A stretch of DNA of 64,000 bases from an uncultured Clostridia bacterium (GTDB lineage Bacteria; Bacillota; Dehalobacteriia; UBA4068). Below are positions 52,220-61,510 of the stretch, piece by piece; position 1 is the first letter of the stretch; every line of letters starts with the position of its first letter. The stretch spans positions 1 to 64,000 of the forward strand of contig CALYAP010000029.1 in NCBI GenBank assembly GCA_944393575.1, given 5' to 3'. The notes under the pieces are model-generated. The model did not search any database, had not been told where the DNA came from, and was given only the letters and a program-made list of their open reading frames with translations. The position numbers and the translations under genes are program-made.

Positions 52220-53454
52220 TCCGCCGTTTGCAGCGTCAATTCGTGGCCATAGCCATGATCTCTTTGCTGTTTATCATCGTGGCGATCGTCGGGGCTATCA
52301 ATGGCTTTAACCTGCGCCAGATCAACAGCACTGCTGACGCTATCCTGGAGCTGCTGGCCAGAAACGGCGGTGTTTTTCCGGACGCCGATTCTTCCGGCCT
52401 GGTCTCTTCTCCTGACAGCGACCTGGTGCTGACCCCGGAGACCCGTTTTGAGACGCGTTATTTTGTGGTCTTTATCAGGGAAGATGGCGAGATCAGCGGC
52501 GTGCTTACTGATAATATCGCCTCTACCACTGTTGAGCAGGCCAGTGAATATGCCCAGCAGGTGCTCAATAGTGGTAAAACCTCCGGATATCTGAAAAACT
52601 TCCGTTATCTGGTGACAGAGAGCGAAACGACCGGTCCGATGATCATTTTCCTTGACCGCCAGGTACAGCTGCGGTCTTTGGAGACGATGATGCAGCTTTC
52701 CTTTACCATCGGCGTGATCGCCCTGCTGGTGATGTTCATTCTGGTCTACTATCTCTCGCGGCGGGCTATCCGCCCGGTGATCGAGAGCGTAGAGAAGCAA
52801 AAGCGCTTCATCACTGACGCGGGTCATGAGCTGAAGACGCCGCTGGCGATCATCTCCGCTGATACCGAGGTCTTGGAGATGAATGGTCAGAATAATGAGT
52901 GGACAGCCAGTATCCGTAATCAGATTAAAAGGCTCAATACTCTGGTGGCTGATCTGCTGACCCTCAGCAAGCTGGAAGAAGGACAGGCTCGCCAATCTTT
53001 CCGCGAGTTCTGCCTCAGTGACGCCGTGATGGAAGCTGCTGAGAGCTTCGACCCGATGGCTGAGGCTCAGGAAAAGCTGCTGGAACTCAATATCACCCCG
53101 GGCATCAATTTGCGCGGTGATGAGACGGCAGTGCGCAAGATGGTCTCGGTGCTGGTGGAAAATGCCATCAAATATACTCTGCCGAACGGTGAGGTCAATG
53201 TCACCCTGGAGCGGCGGGGCAAGTATCCCACCCTGGAAGTGGTCAATCCCACTGACGCCATGCCGGAGGGCGATCTCAATATCCTCTTTGAGCGCTTCTA
53301 CCGGGCTGATGAATCGCGCGCCCGTGGCACCGGCGGCTATGGCGTGGGCCTGTCTATCGCCAAGGCTATTGCTGAGGAGCACCGGGCCAAAATCTCTGCC
53401 CATGCCCTGGATCAGCAGCATATCGCCTTTACTGTGGTCTTTGTCAAATCCTGA
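52216..53454 (+). CDS. Membrane sensor histidine kinase
   Basis: The 412-residue kinase has two membrane segments (about residues 8-30 and 160-180) around a 125-residue outside sensor region. HisKA with ITDAGHELKTPLAIISADTEVLEM (H204) follows, then HATPase_c with N box VLVENAIKY and GYGVGLSIAKAIAEEH (G2). There is no clear HAMP, only a short linker. The ATG at 52216 is chosen because GGAGG lies 7 bases upstream and it overlaps the response regulator stop as ATGA; an ATG at 52210 is too close to that site. The signal is unknown. Confidence 0.93.
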   Translation: MIRRLQRQFVAIAMISLLFIIVAIVGAINGFNLRQINSTADAILELLARNGGVFPDADSSGLVSSPDSDLVLTPETRFETRYFVVFIREDGEISGVLTDNIASTTVEQASEYAQQVLNSGKTSGYLKNFRYLVTESETTGPMIIFLDRQVQLRSLETMMQLSFTIGVIALLVMFILVYYLSRRAIRPVIESVEKQKRFITDAGHELKTPLAIISADTEVLEMNGQNNEWTASIRNQIKRLNTLVADLLTLSKLEEGQARQSFREFCLSDAVMEAAESFDPMAEAQEKLLELNITPGINLRGDETAVRKMVSVLVENAIKYTLPNGEVNVTLERRGKYPTLEVVNPTDAMPEGDLNILFERFYRADESRARGTGGYGVGLSIAKAIAEEHRAKISAHALDQQHIAFTVVFVKS

Positions 53455-53474
53455 ACTTGATCTTTTTCGGCATA

Positions 53475-53505
53475 AAAAGCGGAAAGAGCTGCTCTTTCCG
53501 CTTTT
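53475..53505 (+). terminator. Terminator after the two-component system
   Basis: Fifteen-base complementary arms (53475-53489 / 53491-53505) separated by one base, ending in TTTT. The palindrome is nearly complete and also fits the opposite strand. Confidence 0.85.
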
Positions 53506-53554
53506 CTTGATTTGCTTTTTGGTATATACTAAAGGGAGACAAGGAAGTGATCCG

Positions 53555-54409
53555 ATGAAAACCGGTCTGGTACTTGAGGGCGGCGCGATCCGCACTATTT
53601 TTTCTTCCGGCGCCTGCGATGCCCTGTTGACGAGGGATATCATGTTCGATTATGTGGTCGGCGTTTCTGCCGGCATTGCTTATGGCGTTAGCTATCTTTC
53701 CCGCCAAAGCGGCAGAAACCTCACCATTCTCCAGCGCTATGTTAATGATAAGCGCTATATGGGAGGACGCAATCTGCTGCGTCCCGATAACCGCTCCTAT
53801 TTTGGGCTGGAATTTGCCTATGAGATCATCCCCAATGAGCTGGTGCCTTTTGATTATGAAGCCTTTGCCGCTTTTCCTGGGGAAGCGGAGGCGGTAGTGA
53901 CTAATCTCAATACCGGTCAGGCGGAATATCTGCCTGTGCCCAAGCGCGACGACCATTGGCTGGTGCTGCAGGCCACCTGCGCGCTGCCTTTTCTTTTCCC
54001 CATCTATCATCTCAATGGCCAGCCTTATCTGGACGGCGGTATCGCCGACGGCATTCCCTATCAGCATGCCTTTGATAAGGGCTGCGACCGGGTAGTGGTC
54101 TTTCTCACCCGCGAGCGTTCTTATGTCCGCCGGCCCAAGAAGCTGAGCTATCTTTTTGATGTCTTTTATCATCAATATCCTCAGCTCAAGGAAGTGATGC
54201 TGCGCCGCGCCGAGGGCTATAACGCCTGTAGGGAGCGCCTTTTTGCCCTGGAAAAAGAAGGAAAAGTGCTGATCGTTGAGCCGGAGGATACCCGCGGCTT
54301 TGCGTTGACTGAGCGCGATGTCGATAAAATCAATGCCCTCTATCAGGATGGCTATAATAAGACGCTGACCCGCCTGGATGAGATCAGCCGCTTCATGGCT
54401 GGCGAATAG
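53555..54409 (+). CDS. Patatin-like phospholipase family protein
   Basis: The 284-residue protein has the patatin layout: oxyanion loop GLVLEGGAIR, nucleophile elbow GVSAGIAYG (Ser in G-x-S-x-G), and the catalytic aspartate in YLDGGIADGIPY. It is therefore a Ser-Asp acyl hydrolase, likely acting on phospholipid or other acyl esters; a C-terminal helical part (residues about 190-284) is typical of the bacterial YjjU-like subgroup. The ATG at 53555 follows AAGGAAG. It is single and closed by the terminator at 54441-54475. Confidence 0.92.
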   Translation: MKTGLVLEGGAIRTIFSSGACDALLTRDIMFDYVVGVSAGIAYGVSYLSRQSGRNLTILQRYVNDKRYMGGRNLLRPDNRSYFGLEFAYEIIPNELVPFDYEAFAAFPGEAEAVVTNLNTGQAEYLPVPKRDDHWLVLQATCALPFLFPIYHLNGQPYLDGGIADGIPYQHAFDKGCDRVVVFLTRERSYVRRPKKLSYLFDVFYHQYPQLKEVMLRRAEGYNACRERLFALEKEGKVLIVEPEDTRGFALTERDVDKINALYQDGYNKTLTRLDEISRFMAGE

Positions 54410-54440
54410 ATTGGACGAAACAACTATCATCACTTGCTAA

Positions 54441-54475
54441 AAAGACCGCCATACAGCAATAGTATGGCGGTCTTT
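54441..54475. terminator. Bidirectional terminator between patatin and mscL genes
   Basis: AAAGACCGCCATAC (54441-54454) and GTATGGCGGTCTTT (54462-54475) pair perfectly around a seven-base loop. Confidence 0.93.
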
Positions 54476-54533
54476 AGTATCGGTGTTATTTATTATCTGA
54501 TTAAGGCCGTAAGGCCAAAGCAGCTTGCCGAGT

Positions 54534-54965
54534 TTATTTATTCTGTTCTTTGAGCAGGTCGCGGATCTCTGCCAGCAGCAGCTCCTCTTTAGATGGTTCC
54601 GGTGGCGGCGGGGGAGCAGCTTCTTCTTTTCTATGCAGGCGGTTGATCGCCTTGACAATCAGGAAGATGACAAAAGCCATGATTAGGAAATTGACCACTG
54701 CCTGAATGAAAAGGCCGATATTGATCACTGCTGGTTCAGCGCCGGCAAAAATGGCCGGGATGGTGAATGACCAGGTAGAGAAATCGATACCGCCGATAAA
54801 GAGGCCGATAAACGGCATCAGCACATCATTGACCAGCGAATTGGTGATGGTGGCAAAAGCGCCGCCGATGATAACGCCGACAGCCAGGTCGATGACATTG
54901 CCCCGCATGACGAATTTTTTGAATTCTGCGCGGAAGCCCGCGCTTTTTTCTTTGATGCCCTTCAT
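54534..54965 (-). CDS. mscL: Large-conductance mechanosensitive channel MscL
   Basis: The 143-residue protein shows the MscL layout: amphipathic N-terminus, TM1 with FKKFVMRGNVIDLAVGVIIGGAFATITNSLV, a periplasmic loop and TM2 (VVNFLIMAFVIFLIVKAINRL). A Pro-rich linker (APPPPPEP) and a C-terminal bundle helix (EELLLAEIRDLLKEQ) follow. It is the last-resort tension valve against lysis. AGGAGG precedes the ATG. Its start overlaps the recR stop by four bases, so it is coupled to the dnaX-ybaB-recR transcript, an unusual placement. Confidence 0.97.
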   Translation of the reverse strand: MKGIKEKSAGFRAEFKKFVMRGNVIDLAVGVIIGGAFATITNSLVNDVLMPFIGLFIGGIDFSTWSFTIPAIFAGAEPAVINIGLFIQAVVNFLIMAFVIFLIVKAINRLHRKEEAAPPPPPEPSKEELLLAEIRDLLKEQNK

Positions 54966-55582
54966 TTATCCTCCTGCTCTTTTATTTCCTGGCGGCCGTT
55001 GATCGCCAGCGCCAGAGTGGCCTCATCAGCATAGGCCAGATTGCCGCCTACCGGCATACCGTGAGCGATACGGCTGATCTTGATACCCAGAGGACGGATC
55101 TTTTTGGCCAGATAGAGCGCTGTGGCTTCTCCCTCTACTGTGGGGTTGGTGGCCATGATGATCTCCTTGATGCTGCCGCTGCGCAGACGCTCGCCCAGAC
55201 TTTTCAGGTTGAGCCGTTCCGGACCGATCCCGTCCATCGGCGAGATGGCGCCGCCCAACACATGGTAGACGCCGTTATAACTGTGCGCCCGCTCCATCGA
55301 GATGATATCCGCTACGCTTTCAACAATGCATAGCAGGCTCGCATCACGCGTGCGGTCAGTGCAGATCGAACAGCGGTCAGCATCGGTGAAATTACCGCAA
55401 ACCGGACAGCTATGCACCAGGCTCCTGGCTTCGGTCAGAGCTTCCGCCAGCTCACTGGCGCTGTCCTCCGGAGAGGTCATCAGGTAGAAAGCCAGCCTTT
55501 GCGCTGCTTTAGGCCCCAGCCCGGGCAGACGGGAAAGCTCGTTGATCAGTCTTTGCAGCGGAGCAGGGTATTGGTAAGCCAT
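54962..55582 (-). CDS. recR: Recombination protein RecR
   Basis: The 206-residue protein has the HhH motif LSRLPGLGPKAAQRLAFYL, the C4 zinc finger (CPVCGNFTDADRCSIC), and the Toprim domain (LCIVESVADIISME ... IIMATNPTVEGEATALYLA). A terminal Walker-B-like IARIAHGMPVGGNLAYADEATL-type segment is also present. RecR works with RecO and RecF in gap repair; recF is also in this window. GGAGG precedes the ATG. It lies 12 bases after ybaB. Confidence 0.96.
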   Translation of the reverse strand: MAYQYPAPLQRLINELSRLPGLGPKAAQRLAFYLMTSPEDSASELAEALTEARSLVHSCPVCGNFTDADRCSICTDRTRDASLLCIVESVADIISMERAHSYNGVYHVLGGAISPMDGIGPERLNLKSLGERLRSGSIKEIIMATNPTVEGEATALYLAKKIRPLGIKISRIAHGMPVGGNLAYADEATLALAINGRQEIKEQEDK

Positions 55583-55594
55583 TGCTGCCTCCGC

Positions 55595-55912
55595 TTAAAA
55601 CATACCGCCGGGCAGGCCCATACCGCCGGTGACTGCACCCATCTTCTCGGCAGAAAGAGCAGCCGCAGCTGCCAAAGCATCCTTGACTGCAGCCAAGACC
55701 ATATCTTCCAGCATTTCGGCATCATCAGGATCGATGATCTCCGGATCGATAGAGATGGACAGGATCTCCGAGCTGCCATTGGCCACTACCTTGACCATGC
55801 CGCCGCCGGAGACTCCCTCTACCTCGGTATTACGCAGCTCTTCCTGGACTCGTGCCATATCCTGCTGCATTTTCTGCGCCTGTTTCATCAGTTTTTGCAT
55901 ATTGAATCCCAT
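55595..55912 (-). CDS. YbaB/EbfC family nucleoid-associated protein
   Basis: The 105-residue protein fits YbaB/EbfC: an N-terminal helix MQKLMKQAQKMQQDMARVQEEL, a beta core VSGGGMVKVVANGSSEILSISIDPEII, and a C-terminal helix with an Ala-rich AVKDALAAAAALS. The family forms tweezers-like dimers that bind DNA without strict sequence preference. The tail is rich in Gly and Met. GGAGGAAC precedes the ATG. It is placed between dnaX and recR, the standard arrangement. Confidence 0.94.
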   Translation of the reverse strand: MGFNMQKLMKQAQKMQQDMARVQEELRNTEVEGVSGGGMVKVVANGSSEILSISIDPEIIDPDDAEMLEDMVLAAVKDALAAAAALSAEKMGAVTGGMGLPGGMF

Positions 55913-56061
55913 GCTTGTTCCTCCGTTTTTCTTTATTATTATCCTTATCAGTTATTTTACTAGTACCAGTTGAGGCTAGCCATCTGATGATAGTCTTGTT
56001 TTCTGTTTCTGCGTCCGGCGGCAAGAATCCTTTTTCGCCGCGGTGGTCCGCCAGCATGGCG

Positions 56062-57804
56062 CTAAAAAAGGCTGTCCTGCTTAAGCTCGGCCGGTTGTTC
56101 CTCCTCCGCTGGCGCTTCAGTTGCTGCTGGTTCTTCTTCCTGCTGCGGGGCATAGAAATCGCCGATCTGTCCGCGCAGGCGGGGACGGCAGCCGCAAACG
56201 CTTTCGATCGCGGCAATAACGACGTCCTTCTGCTGCTGATTGCCATGGATATAGCGGTAATCATCGCTGCGGTCAGCGGGGAACTGCAGCAGCAATTCGC
56301 CTTCATCGGTGACTGCGGGGTGGCAGTTCTCGATGCGGAAAAAGGTGCTGGGGTTGAGATTTTCGATCGCCGTCAGCACCAGCTCCCACTGGCTGACTAC
56401 CTGTTCCGCCATTGCTGTTGCGGATGCGGCGGCAGCTTTGCCTTCATTTGCCGCTGGCTTTTGCGGTGCGTCATTAGCAGTTATCCGTTGCTGGGGCTGT
56501 GGCTCCGCCGGGGAGCTGTTCACCGGCTCTGTTGGTGTTTGCGGCTGCACCTGGGGCTTAGAGTCTGTATTTGACGGCGAGGGAGCAGCTTTTGCTGCCC
56601 GCTTGGCTGCTGATGGTTGATTGATTGATCTGGAGCCGGTGCTCCTGGCAGCGGGTGCCGCTGTTGGCGCCGCCGCTGCTCTTGATGCAGCAGTTGGTTG
56701 GCCGCCATTGCCCGGTATTGTCGCAGCTGCCTGCTGGGCCGAGGAGCTGTGTGGCTCCGGCGGCGCGTTGAGCGCGCAGGCGCGGATCATGGCCAGTTCC
56801 AGAGTGATGCGCGGGGAAGCGGCGGTCCGCAGCTTGTTGTCTGCATCAGTCAGCGAGGTCAGCAGATCCAGATAAGCCTGGGCCGGATAGGGAGAGGACT
56901 GGTTGTCCGCCAGCTTAGCCAATAGTTCATCCCGCAGCTCTTCGCAGAGATCGGCCACTGCCTGGCGCAGATCCTTGCCGGAGCTGACCAGCTCCTCTAC
57001 TGCCAGCAGTGCGGAGGGGATATCATGTTCCAGCAGCTGCTGTGCCAGCGCGCTGATGAAACTGTGATCGACGATGCCGAGAATCGCCGTTACCGTATCA
57101 GTAGAGATCGGCCCTTCACTGGCAGCGGCGCATTGGTCGAGCAAGCTGACTGCATCGCGCATACCGCCATCAGCCTTGCGGGCAATCAGCGCTGCGGCGT
57201 CAGCCGCGATCTCGATCTGTTCCTGCTGGGCGATGTAGAGCAGATGTTCTTTGATCTCCTCATCGCTGATGCGGCGGAAATCAAAGCGCTGGCAGCGCGA
57301 GAGAACAGTCATCGGCAGCTTATGCGGCGCTGTGGTGGCGAAGATAAAAATCACATGAGCCGGCGGCTCCTCCAGGGTTTTGAGGATAGCATTGAAAGCG
57401 TCATTGGTCAGCATATGCACTTCGTCGATGATATAGATCTTATAGCGTTCCTGGGCCGGAGCGTATTTGACCCGCTCGCGCAGATCACGGATCTCATCGA
57501 TGCCGCGGTTGGAAGCGCCGTCGATCTCGATGATATCCATGCTCTCGCCATGCAGTGAGCGCTGGCAGGCGGCGCAGCTATTGCAGGGATTGCCGTCCTC
57601 GCGGGGAGAGAGGCAGTTGATGGCCCGCGCCAGGATACGCGCGGTGGAAGTCTTGCCGGTGCCGCGTGGTCCGCAGAAAAGATAAGCGTGGACAAAGCTC
57701 CCCCGGCGGATAGCGGTGGAGAGCACCTTGGCGATATGAGGTTGGCCGACCAGAGCTGAAAAATCATCGGGCCGGTAACGGCGATAGAGTGCGGTATAAG
57801 ACAT
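56062..57804 (-). CDS. dnaX: DNA polymerase III subunit gamma/tau
   Basis: DnaX is the clamp-loader ATPase of the replicase. The 580-residue product begins SYTALYRRYRPDDFSALVGQ and has Walker A GPRGTGKTSTARILARAINC (about residues 45-64), a zinc knuckle with C-N-S-C-x-x-C, Walker B YIIDEVHMLT, and SRCQRFDFRR. The C-terminal part is a low-complexity Ala/Pro/Gln linker (about 375-455) and a tau-like end with QWELVLTAIENLNPSTFF. No clear frameshift slippery site for a gamma form was noticed. AGGAG precedes the ATG. The ybaB, recR and mscL genes follow on the same transcript. Confidence 0.96.
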   Translation of the reverse strand: MSYTALYRRYRPDDFSALVGQPHIAKVLSTAIRRGSFVHAYLFCGPRGTGKTSTARILARAINCLSPREDGNPCNSCAACQRSLHGESMDIIEIDGASNRGIDEIRDLRERVKYAPAQERYKIYIIDEVHMLTNDAFNAILKTLEEPPAHVIFIFATTAPHKLPMTVLSRCQRFDFRRISDEEIKEHLLYIAQQEQIEIAADAAALIARKADGGMRDAVSLLDQCAAASEGPISTDTVTAILGIVDHSFISALAQQLLEHDIPSALLAVEELVSSGKDLRQAVADLCEELRDELLAKLADNQSSPYPAQAYLDLLTSLTDADNKLRTAASPRITLELAMIRACALNAPPEPHSSSAQQAAATIPGNGGQPTAASRAAAAPTAAPAARSTGSRSINQPSAAKRAAKAAPSPSNTDSKPQVQPQTPTEPVNSSPAEPQPQQRITANDAPQKPAANEGKAAAASATAMAEQVVSQWELVLTAIENLNPSTFFRIENCHPAVTDEGELLLQFPADRSDDYRYIHGNQQQKDVVIAAIESVCGCRPRLRGQIGDFYAPQQEEEPAATEAPAEEEQPAELKQDSLF

Positions 57805-57958
57805 AATGGCTCCTGACTGTTTCTTCCCCGCTCAACGATAGCTGCTGTCCAGTGAAAGCAGCGGGCTTTTTCGTACTTTATGTGCAGAAAATAGCATATC
57901 CACCGCTCCTGAGCAATAAGTATGGAGTATCAACAACTTCGCGGTGAGGAGAGAAACC

Positions 57959-58216
57959 ATGGCTATTTGGCAATATTTATTGATTCTGGCAGGGGGACTG
58001 TTACTTGTGTTCGCAGCCTGCATGCTGCCTGGACGTTTTTTCCGTATTTTCGGCACAGTCGCTATCAATGCCGCCAGCGGGTTGGCGCTGCTCTTTGCGC
58101 TCAATCTGATCTTCGGCGAGACTTTTACTTTGCCGCTTAATGCCCTGACCTTGGGCGTCTCCGGAGTTTTGGGCGTGCCGGGAATGGCAACTCTGGCGGT
58201 GATTGCCGCTATTTGA
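57959..58216 (+). CDS. BofA-like pro-sigmaK processing inhibitor family protein
   Basis: The 85-residue membrane protein fits the BofA family: two hydrophobic helices followed by the C-terminal FTLPLNALTLGVSGVLGVPGMATLAVI pattern, whose P-L-N and G-V-P-G are family hallmarks. In B. subtilis BofA inhibits sigma-K activation and lies after recR. Here it is next to dnaX but on the opposite strand. AGGAGAG precedes the ATG at 57959. The presence suggests descent from a spore former and does not prove that this organism sporulates. Confidence 0.87.
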   Translation: MAIWQYLLILAGGLLLVFAACMLPGRFFRIFGTVAINAASGLALLFALNLIFGETFTLPLNALTLGVSGVLGVPGMATLAVIAAI

Positions 58217-58338
58217 GTGCTGCTGTCCCAGGGGTTACCCCTAGCGGCTGTACGGATAAGTGGTTTTAACTGTTTTTTGCCAGTATTCTGGCTGCTAGCA
58301 TGCCCTACAGCAGCGGAATGTAGCGCTGTCTTGACTGC

Positions 58339-59259
58339 TTATGGCGTAGCCTGTCCTGTCAAGGCTTGCCTTGGCTCAATGCCGAGAAAGGCGGCGATCC
58401 GCGCTATTGCTTTGGCCGATTCAGCGGTGGGATAGAGTACATAGGCATGCCACATATATTCCTCTATCAACAGTTCTGCTTCACAGCCGTCCTGAGAAAG
58501 CTTGTTCGCCAACAGCTTGGCATCGTCCAGCAACAGCTCGTCGCCGCCGCAGATGATCAGCGAACGCGGAGTGCCGGAGAGCTGACCATAGAGCGGTGAG
58601 ACTAGCGGGTCTTCAAGATGTCCCGCAGCATACATTGCCGCGTCTTCATGCAGTTTTTGCTCATTGAGCGAGGGGTCGCGGCTTTGGTTCTGCTGATAGG
58701 ATGCGCCGCGCATCAGCAGGTCTACCCAGGGCGAGAGCGCGATGATCGCTTTTGGTTGGGCCATTCCTTTCTGCCGCAGCAGCAGCGAGAGCGCGTAGAG
58801 CAGTCCGCCGCCGGCAGATTCGCCGATCAAGGTGATCTCCTCCGGCGCATAGCCCATTTGCAGCAGCTGCTGATACCCGGCCAGAGCATCGTCCAGCGCA
58901 GCCGGAAAGGGGTTCTCCGGCGCCAGGCGGTAGGCTAAGCAGAAAACGTCAAGATGCAGTTTGCTAGCTAGGCGGCGGCCCATTCCCTGGGCATAATTGA
59001 GGCCCCCGGCAGTATAAGCGCCGCCATGCAGATAGAAGAGGATCTGCCGCTGGTCAGCATTAGCTTTAACGCGGATCAGCGCAGCAGAGCAATGCTCCAG
59101 CTGCTGTGGGGTGGCAGCGACCCGCCGTCCCGCCAGCCAGGAGGCGATGCGGCCCAGCTGGTTTTGGGTTTTACGCGTTGTTGCGATATTCTTTTGCTTA
59201 AGCCTGGGGGTGACCACAGCGAGAACTTTTTTGATCAGGATAGCAGACAGACTGGGCAT
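58339..59259 (-). CDS. Alpha/beta hydrolase (HSL-type esterase/lipase)
   Basis: The 306-residue protein has the hormone-sensitive-lipase family hallmarks: FYLHGGAYTAGGL (oxyanion loop), YRLAPENPFPAALDDALAGYQQL, the nucleophile elbow LIGESAGGGLL, LSPWVDL, GGDELLLDDA (acid) and MWHAYVLYP (histidine). It hydrolyses short acyl esters; the natural substrate is unknown. GGAG precedes the ATG. It starts 18 bases after the proA stop and is probably the last gene of a proB-proA-hydrolase transcript. The 58217-58338 spacer to bofA shows nothing. Confidence 0.92.
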   Translation of the reverse strand: MPSLSAILIKKVLAVVTPRLKQKNIATTRKTQNQLGRIASWLAGRRVAATPQQLEHCSAALIRVKANADQRQILFYLHGGAYTAGGLNYAQGMGRRLASKLHLDVFCLAYRLAPENPFPAALDDALAGYQQLLQMGYAPEEITLIGESAGGGLLYALSLLLRQKGMAQPKAIIALSPWVDLLMRGASYQQNQSRDPSLNEQKLHEDAAMYAAGHLEDPLVSPLYGQLSGTPRSLIICGGDELLLDDAKLLANKLSQDGCEAELLIEEYMWHAYVLYPTAESAKAIARIAAFLGIEPRQALTGQATP

Positions 59260-59277
59260 AGGTACTCCTTGGCCGCT

Positions 59278-60522
59278 CTAACGGATCTGTCCGTTGCCAT
59301 AGATGCGGTATTTGGTCGAGGTCAGCTCACGCAGACCCAGCGGGCCGCGCGCATGCAGCTTCTGGGTGGAGATGCCGATCTCCGCCCCCAGGCCGAATTC
59401 GCCGCCATCAGTAAAGCGGGTAGAAGCATTCCAATAGACAGCGGCCGCATCTACCTCATTGAGAAAACGCTGGGCTTCCTCAGCATCATTGGTAACGATG
59501 CATTCGCTGTGCATGGTGCCGTAACGACGAATGAAATCCATCGCCTCATCAACATCGGCCACGATATGGGCGGCGATGATATAGTCGTTATATTCTTTGC
59601 CCCAGTCTTCTTCAGTAGCTGGTACTGCCTGAGGCAGGATCGCGCAGACTTCCTTGTCACCACGGATCTCCACTTGCTTTTCAGTCAGGCGCGCAGCGAT
59701 GCGGGGCAAAAAGGCGGGAGCGATATCGCGCTGGATCAGCATGCATTCACAGGCATTGCAGACCGAAGGACGCGAGGTTTTGGCATTGTTGATGATCTCC
59801 TCGGCCATCGCCAGATCAGCGCTTTTGGCCACATAGGTGTGGCAGGTACCGGCTCCGGTCTCGATCACCGGCACTGTGGAATTAGCCACTACCGATTGAA
59901 TCAGTCCGCGGCCGCCGCGGGGAATCAGCAGATCGATGTAGCCGTTGAGGCGCATCATCTGATTGGCTGTCTCGCGGTCGGTATCTTCCACCAGGCAGAC
60001 GCAGTCCGCCGGCAGACCCGCCGCAGCGATAGCAGCGCGCATAGTATCGGCAATCGCCTTATTGGAGCGGATCGCTTCCTTGCCGCCGCGCAGGATCACT
60101 GCATTGCCGCTTTTAAGGCACAGCGCCGCTGAGTCAGCTGTGACATTGGGACGGGCCTCATAGATGACGCCGATCACACCCACCGGCACTGAGATTTTCT
60201 CGATCTTCAAGCCATTGGGACGGAGGATCGTCTCCAGTATCCTGCCCAGCGGATCAGGCAGGGCGATCACCTCACGCACGCTTTTGGCAATGCCGCTGAT
60301 GCGTTCTTCAGTCAAGGTCAAGCGGTCCAGCAGCGCTTCGCTCAGTCCTGCCTGGCGTCCGGCAATCAGATCTGCGGCATTTTCCGCGATGATCGTCTCT
60401 GCTTGTTCTTCCAGGGCAGCGGCGATCGCCTCCAGGGCGGCATTTCGCAGCGTCTCTGGGCTGGTAGCTAGTTTCCGTGATGCTTCTTTGGCTCTTTGGC
60501 CAAGAGTGATAAGGTCTGTCAT
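59278..60522 (-). CDS. proA: Glutamate-5-semialdehyde dehydrogenase (gamma-glutamyl phosphate reductase)
   Basis: ProA reduces gamma-glutamyl phosphate with NADPH in proline synthesis. The 414-residue product has the aldehyde-dehydrogenase-like fold with IGVIYEARPNVTADSAALCLKSGNAVILRGGKEA, PRGGRGLI, the catalytic cysteine in VIETGAGTCHTYV, and YNDYIIAAHIV. The start overlaps the proB stop by four bases, so translation is coupled. Length and motifs are normal. Confidence 0.97.
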   Translation of the reverse strand: MTDLITLGQRAKEASRKLATSPETLRNAALEAIAAALEEQAETIIAENAADLIAGRQAGLSEALLDRLTLTEERISGIAKSVREVIALPDPLGRILETILRPNGLKIEKISVPVGVIGVIYEARPNVTADSAALCLKSGNAVILRGGKEAIRSNKAIADTMRAAIAAAGLPADCVCLVEDTDRETANQMMRLNGYIDLLIPRGGRGLIQSVVANSTVPVIETGAGTCHTYVAKSADLAMAEEIINNAKTSRPSVCNACECMLIQRDIAPAFLPRIAARLTEKQVEIRGDKEVCAILPQAVPATEEDWGKEYNDYIIAAHIVADVDEAMDFIRRYGTMHSECIVTNDAEEAQRFLNEVDAAAVYWNASTRFTDGGEFGLGAEIGISTQKLHARGPLGLRELTSTKYRIYGNGQIR

Positions 60523-61304
60523 GGTTTCACCGCCTTGAAATAGGTTCCTATTGGTTCATTATCAAGAATTTTATAGATATTAGCCGCTGGAGTACCGTTG
60601 ATAATATAGGTATCAATCCCGGACTCAGTGGCGATACGGGCTGCATGGAGTTTGGTGACCATTCCACCGGTGCCCAGATGCGTACCAGCGCCACCGGCAT
60701 GGCTTTCCATCTCATCGGTTATCTGTTCCACCGAGGTGATCAGATGTGCTTGGGGGTTGACGGCCGGGTTGTCGTCAAACAGCCCGTCGATATCGGTAAG
60801 AATAATCAGCGTATCTGCACCTACCAGCTTGGCAACAATGGCAGAAAGACAGTCATTATCACCGTAGACGATCTCCTCCACAGCTACGCAGTCGTTTTCA
60901 TTGACGATTGGCACCACATTGAGTTCAAAAAGCTTGGCAAAGGCATTGATCAGGTTGTGCCGGCGTTCATCATCGTCAACATCGCTTTTGGTGATCAGCA
61001 GCTGCCCCACAGGGTAGCCATATTCGCTGAACATGCGGTCATACATGGTCATCAGCTCGCATTGTCCGACAGTAGCTGCTGCCTGACGGCTGAGCGTATC
61101 GCTGGGACGTCCTTTCATTCCCAGCTTGCCTGCGCCGACGCCGATAGCGCCGGAGGTGACCAAAACGGTCTCGATGCCGGAATTCATCAGGTCGGACAGC
61201 ACCTTCACTAGCTCTGACATATGGCGCAGATTGCTTTTGCCATTGGCATAGGTGAGCGTCGAGGTGCCGACTTTAACCACGATGCGGCGTTTTTGTTGCG
61301 ACAT
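60519..61304 (-). CDS. proB: Glutamate 5-kinase
   Basis: ProB phosphorylates glutamate at the gamma position, the first and feedback-controlled step to proline. The 261-residue product is an amino-acid-kinase fold without the PUA domain, the short form. It has VVKVGTSTLT, LVTSGAIGVGAGKLG, PIVNENDCVAVEEI and the DIDGLFDDNP segment. The ATG at 61304 follows AGGAGG; the longer frame from 61364 begins within the promoter. A TTGTCA-17-TAAAAT promoter lies 40 bases upstream. Confidence 0.96.
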   Translation of the reverse strand: MSQQKRRIVVKVGTSTLTYANGKSNLRHMSELVKVLSDLMNSGIETVLVTSGAIGVGAGKLGMKGRPSDTLSRQAAATVGQCELMTMYDRMFSEYGYPVGQLLITKSDVDDDERRHNLINAFAKLFELNVVPIVNENDCVAVEEIVYGDNDCLSAIVAKLVGADTLIILTDIDGLFDDNPAVNPQAHLITSVEQITDEMESHAGGAGTHLGTGGMVTKLHAARIATESGIDTYIINGTPAANIYKILDNEPIGTYFKAVKP

Positions 61305-61342
61305 GAATATCCTCCTCATTGTCTCGATGCATTTATCGTTTA

Positions 61343-61371
61343 ATTTTACCATAAAAAAGCACAAATGACAA
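61343..61371 (-). promoter_or_regulatory. proBA promoter
   Basis: Minus strand: TTGTCA (61366-61371), 17 bases, TAAAAT (61343-61348). Confidence 0.78.
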
Positions 61372-61510
61372 CAGAACAGCGGCTCTGATCGCCGTTTTCG
61401 CAGGGATTATTGTTTTTTTGCGCTGGATCGCCATGGCTGGTAAAAGCACTGTCCGCGCCTGTTGCTCCACAGGATTTAAAATGAGGAAAAACGATTATAT
61501 ATTTTTAGGA

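Noticed and set aside
52213-53643. 476-codon frame antisense to the histidine kinase
   Set aside because: Shadow of the kinase gene crossing its terminator.
56062-57804. Programmed frameshift in dnaX
   Set aside because: No A-rich slippery heptamer followed by a stop in the shifted frame was noticed.
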